From NCBI GenBank assembly GCA_049284695.1, contig JBAPYK010000199.1, positions 1 through 7,120 of the forward strand: a stretch of 7,120 nt of DNA, in the 5' to 3' direction. Source of the stretch: Rhodoplanes sp049284695. Its GTDB lineage: Bacteria > Pseudomonadota > Alphaproteobacteria > Rhizobiales > Xanthobacteraceae. Below, in pieces: positions 5,026-7,120 of this stretch. A model generated the notes under the pieces. It saw only the letters and a list, made by a program, of their open reading frames with translations, was not told the DNA's origin and made no database searches. A program made the translations under genes and the position numbers. How positions within the stretch are numbered: the first letter of the stretch is position 1; each line of letters begins with the position of its first letter.

Positions 5026-6324
5026 TCAGGGGCGGATGCCGGCGACGGCGGCGGGCGCGGGCCCGCGGATACGGTATCCGACCAGCAGAACGGCGACGAC
5101 GGACAATCCGACGCACGCCGCGATGACGGCGAGTCCGGCGTCGAAGCTGTGGGTGAGCTCAAGCGTCCAGCCGACGATCGTCGGTCCGAGAAAGCCGCCG
5201 AGATTGCCGACCGAATTGATGAGCGCGATGCCGCCGGCGGCGGCCGTGCGGGTGAGGAAGATCGGCGGCAGGCCCCAGAACGGACCGAGCGTCGCATAGA
5301 TGCCGACAGTCGCTATGCCGAGTGCGGTGAGCTCCGGCCAGCCCGAAGGCACGGCGATCGCGGCAATGAGTCCGGCGGCGGCAAGAAGCGTCGGCAGCGC
5401 GACGTGCCAGACGCGCTCGCCCTTGCGGTCGCTGCGCCGGCCCCACACCAGCATCGCCACGGCGCTGGCGAGATAGGGCAGCGCCGTCAGGACGCCGACC
5501 TGCGCGATCGAAAAACCGAGCCCGCGGATGAGCTGCGGCAGCCACAGGCCGACGCCGTACAGCCCAACCACAATGCCGAAATAGGTGAGGCTGAGGAGCC
5601 ATACCCGGCCGTCGACCATGGCCGGGCCGAGCGCGGCCTGAACTTTGTGCCCATGGCGGGCGCGATCCTCGGCGAGGCGCGCCGCTACGGTCGCGCGCTC
5701 CTCCGCGGTCAGCCAGGGGGCGGTCGCGGGGCGGTCGGGCAGCAGGACCAGCACGACGAGGCCGAGCGCACAGGCCGGCAAACCTTCGATGATGAACAGC
5801 CACTGCCACCCGGCGAGCCCGAGAAACCCGTGGGTCGAGAGGATCAGGCTCGAGATCGGCGCGCCGATCGCGCTCGCGAGCGGCACTGCCATCATGAACA
5901 GGCCGACAAACCGCGCCAGCCGCGCCTGCGGAAACCAGGTGGTGAGATAGAGGATCATGCCGGGCAGGAAGCCGGCCTCGGCGACGCCGAGCAGAAAGCG
6001 TAACACGAAGAAGCTCACCGGCCCCTGCACGAAGGCCATGGCGGCCGAAATGAGCCCCCACGTCACCATGATCCGGGCGATCCACAGGCGGGCGCCGACG
6101 CGCTCCAGGATCAGATTGCTCGGCACCTCGAACAGGAAATAGCCGATGAAGAAGATGCCGGCGCCCCAGCCATAAATCGTGGGCGACAGGCCGAGATCGG
6201 CGTTCATGGTGAGCGCCGCGAAGCTGATGTTCACCCGGTCGAGGAACGCGACCAGGTAGAGCAGCATCATGAACGGGATCAGCCGCAACGCGATCTTTTT
6301 GTAGAGCGCCTCGTCGGGGGCCAT
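5026..6324 (-). CDS. MFS transporter, anion:cation symporter (ACS) family
   Basis: 432 aa, with about 12 hydrophobic segments as expected for a major facilitator in the inner membrane. ACS hallmarks are present: FLDRVNISFA in the first segment (27-36), EVPSNLILERVGAR (66-79), RFLLGVAEAGFLPGMI (109-124), GWQWLFIIEGLPA (172-184), the central-loop motif WGRRSDRKGER (294-304), and GPFWGLPPIFL (347-357) with SVGNLGGFLGPTIVG (371-385). Relatives import organic anions such as tartrate, phthalate, hydroxyphenylacetate or sugar acids with protons; the substrate cannot be read from sequence. A neighbouring fumarase makes a dicarboxylic or hydroxy acid plausible, which is inference. ATG 6324 was chosen because GAAGGA lies upstream within the last 20 bases; the alternative GTG at 6354 has no ribosome site and adds a KPSPRRKAD leader that is not family-like. 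Confidence 0.92.
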   Translation of the reverse strand: MAPDEALYKKIALRLIPFMMLLYLVAFLDRVNISFAALTMNADLGLSPTIYGWGAGIFFIGYFLFEVPSNLILERVGARLWIARIMVTWGLISAAMAFVQGPVSFFVLRFLLGVAEAGFLPGMILYLTTWFPQARLARFVGLFMMAVPLASAIGAPISSLILSTHGFLGLAGWQWLFIIEGLPACALGLVVLVLLPDRPATAPWLTAEERATVAARLAEDRARHGHKVQAALGPAMVDGRVWLLSLTYFGIVVGLYGVGLWLPQLIRGLGFSIAQVGVLTALPYLASAVAMLVWGRRSDRKGERVWHVALPTLLAAAGLIAAIAVPSGWPELTALGIATVGIYATLGPFWGLPPIFLTRTAAAGGIALINSVGNLGGFLGPTIVGWTLELTHSFDAGLAVIAACVGLSVVAVLLVGYRIRGPAPAAVAGIRP

Positions 6325-6362
6325 ATCCGCTTTCCTTCGCGGGCTGGGCTTCACTGCGTGGA

Positions 6363-6384
6363 CGCTGGTTTCTCCGAACCAGCG
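6363..6384. promoter_or_regulatory. Hairpin or operator in the leader of the MFS gene
   Basis: CGCTGGTT (6363-6370) and AACCAGCG (6377-6384) form a perfect 8-bp inverted repeat around a 6-base spacer (TCTCCG), 38 bp upstream of the transporter ATG. It could be an operator for a dimeric regulator or an RNA hairpin in the leader. It lies in the 242-bp divergent region shared with the gene at 6567, in which I found no other convincing promoter motif. Confidence 0.4.
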
Positions 6385-6566
6385 CCGCGACGCAACAGCT
6401 TAGATCGTGAGCGCCGCCGAACAGGTGCGCCAACCGGCGCCGAAAGCATTGGGAACGGCGCGCCTTAACCGCCGCGCCAGACGGCTTGCTTGCAATCGAA
6501 CAAAGACCGCCCATGTCACAGGCACGGTCCGCCCTCGTCTTCATAGTTCTCATAGGGGAGATACCG

Positions 6567-7022
6567 ATGAAACAGCGACTGAACTGGATGGGTCAGAAGA
6601 ATGAGGGCGTCGAGGCGATGAGCGCCGTCGAGGCGTGGCTTCACAAGAGCCTCGATCCCAAATTGCTCGCTCTTGTGAAGATTCGCGCCTCGCAGATCAA
6701 TGGGTGCGCCTTCTGTCTGCACATGCACCGCGAGGAAGCGCGCAAGCTGGGCGAAAACGACAGCCGGCTATTGCTGCTCGACGCTTGGCGCGAGTCGGCG
6801 ATGTACAACGAACGTGAACGGGCCGCGCTCGCCTGGACCGAAGCCTTGACGCGGATCGCGGATACTCATGCGCCCGACGATGTCTACGAGAGCGCGCGCG
6901 GCGTGTTCTCCGAGGAGGAGCTGGTCGCGCTGTCGATCGCCATCGCGATGATCAATGCGTGGAACCGGCTCGCCATCGGGTTCCGCGCCCAGCATCCCGT
7001 CGACCGCAAACACGCCGCCTGA
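6567..7022 (+). CDS. Carboxymuconolactone decarboxylase / AhpD-like family protein
   Basis: 151 aa, all-alpha CMD-family protein. The core is residues 36-60, LVKIRASQINGCAFC then LHMHREEARK, holding Cys47-x2-Cys50-x3-His54, the AhpD-type redox centre. Such proteins act as thiol peroxidases or reductases in peroxide defence; a true decarboxylase role is unlikely because the CxxC points to redox chemistry. AhpD usually has a glutamate 12 residues before the first Cys, whereas here that position is Ala35. The second half (NERERAALAWTEALTRIAD, then FSEEELVALSIAIAMINAWNRLAIGFR) matches the single-domain members of about 150 aa. The start at ATG 6567 follows AGGGGAG (6554-6560) with six bases between; the frame open to 6486 contributes unrelated sequence. 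It is divergent from the MFS gene. The physiological substrate is unknown. Confidence 0.9.
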   Translation: MKQRLNWMGQKNEGVEAMSAVEAWLHKSLDPKLLALVKIRASQINGCAFCLHMHREEARKLGENDSRLLLLDAWRESAMYNERERAALAWTEALTRIADTHAPDDVYESARGVFSEEELVALSIAIAMINAWNRLAIGFRAQHPVDRKHAA

Positions 7023-7036
7023 GGGCTTGCAAGCCC
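7023..7036. terminator. Perfect palindrome directly after the CMD-family gene
   Basis: GGGCTTGCAAGCCC is a perfect 14-bp palindrome starting at the base after the TGA (7020-7022). It could form a short hairpin on the plus-strand transcript, but with almost no loop and no following T run it is not a standard intrinsic terminator. A competing pairing exists with the following CTTGCGGG (7040-7047). Confidence 0.3.
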
Positions 7037-7092
7037 GTCGCTTGCGGGATCGGAGCGTTCGCGCGATGGCTGGCTAACTGCTTTGCCGTTCC

Positions 7093-7120
7093 TCGTCACC
7101 GCCCGGCTTGACCCGGCGGT
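7093..7120. repeat. Start of a dispersed palindromic repeat, cut by the window edge
   Basis: TCGTCACCGCCCGGCTTGAC followed by CCGGCGGT. ACCGCC (7098-7103) pairs with GGCGGT (7115-7120). The 'CGTCA..CCGGGCTTGACCCGG' pattern resembles a common intergenic repeat of Bradyrhizobium-like genomes by recollection. The element runs off the end of the window. Confidence 0.45.

Noticed and set aside
5159..6553. 464-codon minus-strand frame and the 284-codon plus-strand frame at 5149-6003
   Set aside because: Both overlap the MFS gene in other frames, are very rich in Arg or in Arg/Glu/Gln, and lack hydrophobic segments or any domain. They are shadows of the transporter gene.

Overview
The window is GC-rich and its coding style and repeats fit an alphaproteobacterium of the Bradyrhizobium/Rhodopseudomonas/Xanthobacteraceae kind (Hyphomicrobiales). 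The lineage is inferred from the type of intergenic palindromes, a TPR-protein remnant in the 'LGERESG..RLEEAVAAYR' style, a class I fumarase, a Tyr-Ser caspase homologue and a RelE/HTH toxin-antitoxin pair. I could not run a search, so the genus is not established.

Layout. Positions 1-367 are a repeat-rich intergenic block: two copies of a composite palindromic repeat of about 100 bp flank a third, different REP-like hairpin. The second copy ends exactly where a 62-residue C-terminal remnant of a tetratricopeptide-repeat protein begins (368-559, pseudogene). From 560 to 1539 the DNA is mostly non-coding, with a CRP/FNR-like palindrome (569-584) and one possible small gene of unknown function (780-1010). 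At 1540-2523 lies an exported caspase-fold (peptidase C14-like) protein in which both catalytic residues are replaced (His to Tyr, Cys to Ser).

Its stop codon overlaps the stop of a minus-strand toxin-antitoxin operon (toxin 2855-3217, antitoxin 2520-2858). The toxin gene comes first and joins the antitoxin by an ATGA overlap. The operon is preceded by a 27-bp near-perfect palindrome (3222-3248) that is the obvious candidate operator. Upstream on the same strand are a complete class I (4Fe-4S) fumarase (3263-4921) and an MFS transporter of the anion:cation symporter type (5026-6324). A carboxymuconolactone decarboxylase/AhpD-like protein (6567-7022) is divergent from the transporter. The window ends in a palindrome and the start of another dispersed repeat.

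How the parts may work together. Fumarase is a TCA-cycle enzyme and the adjacent symporter may import an organic acid, but the 104-bp gap with a possible promoter leaves co-transcription open. The toxin-antitoxin pair sits directly downstream of fumarase on the same strand and appears to carry its own autoregulatory site. No new multi-gene system is evident. The most unusual items are the Tyr-Ser pseudocaspase, the toxin-antitoxin palindrome, and the repeat/pseudogene junction.
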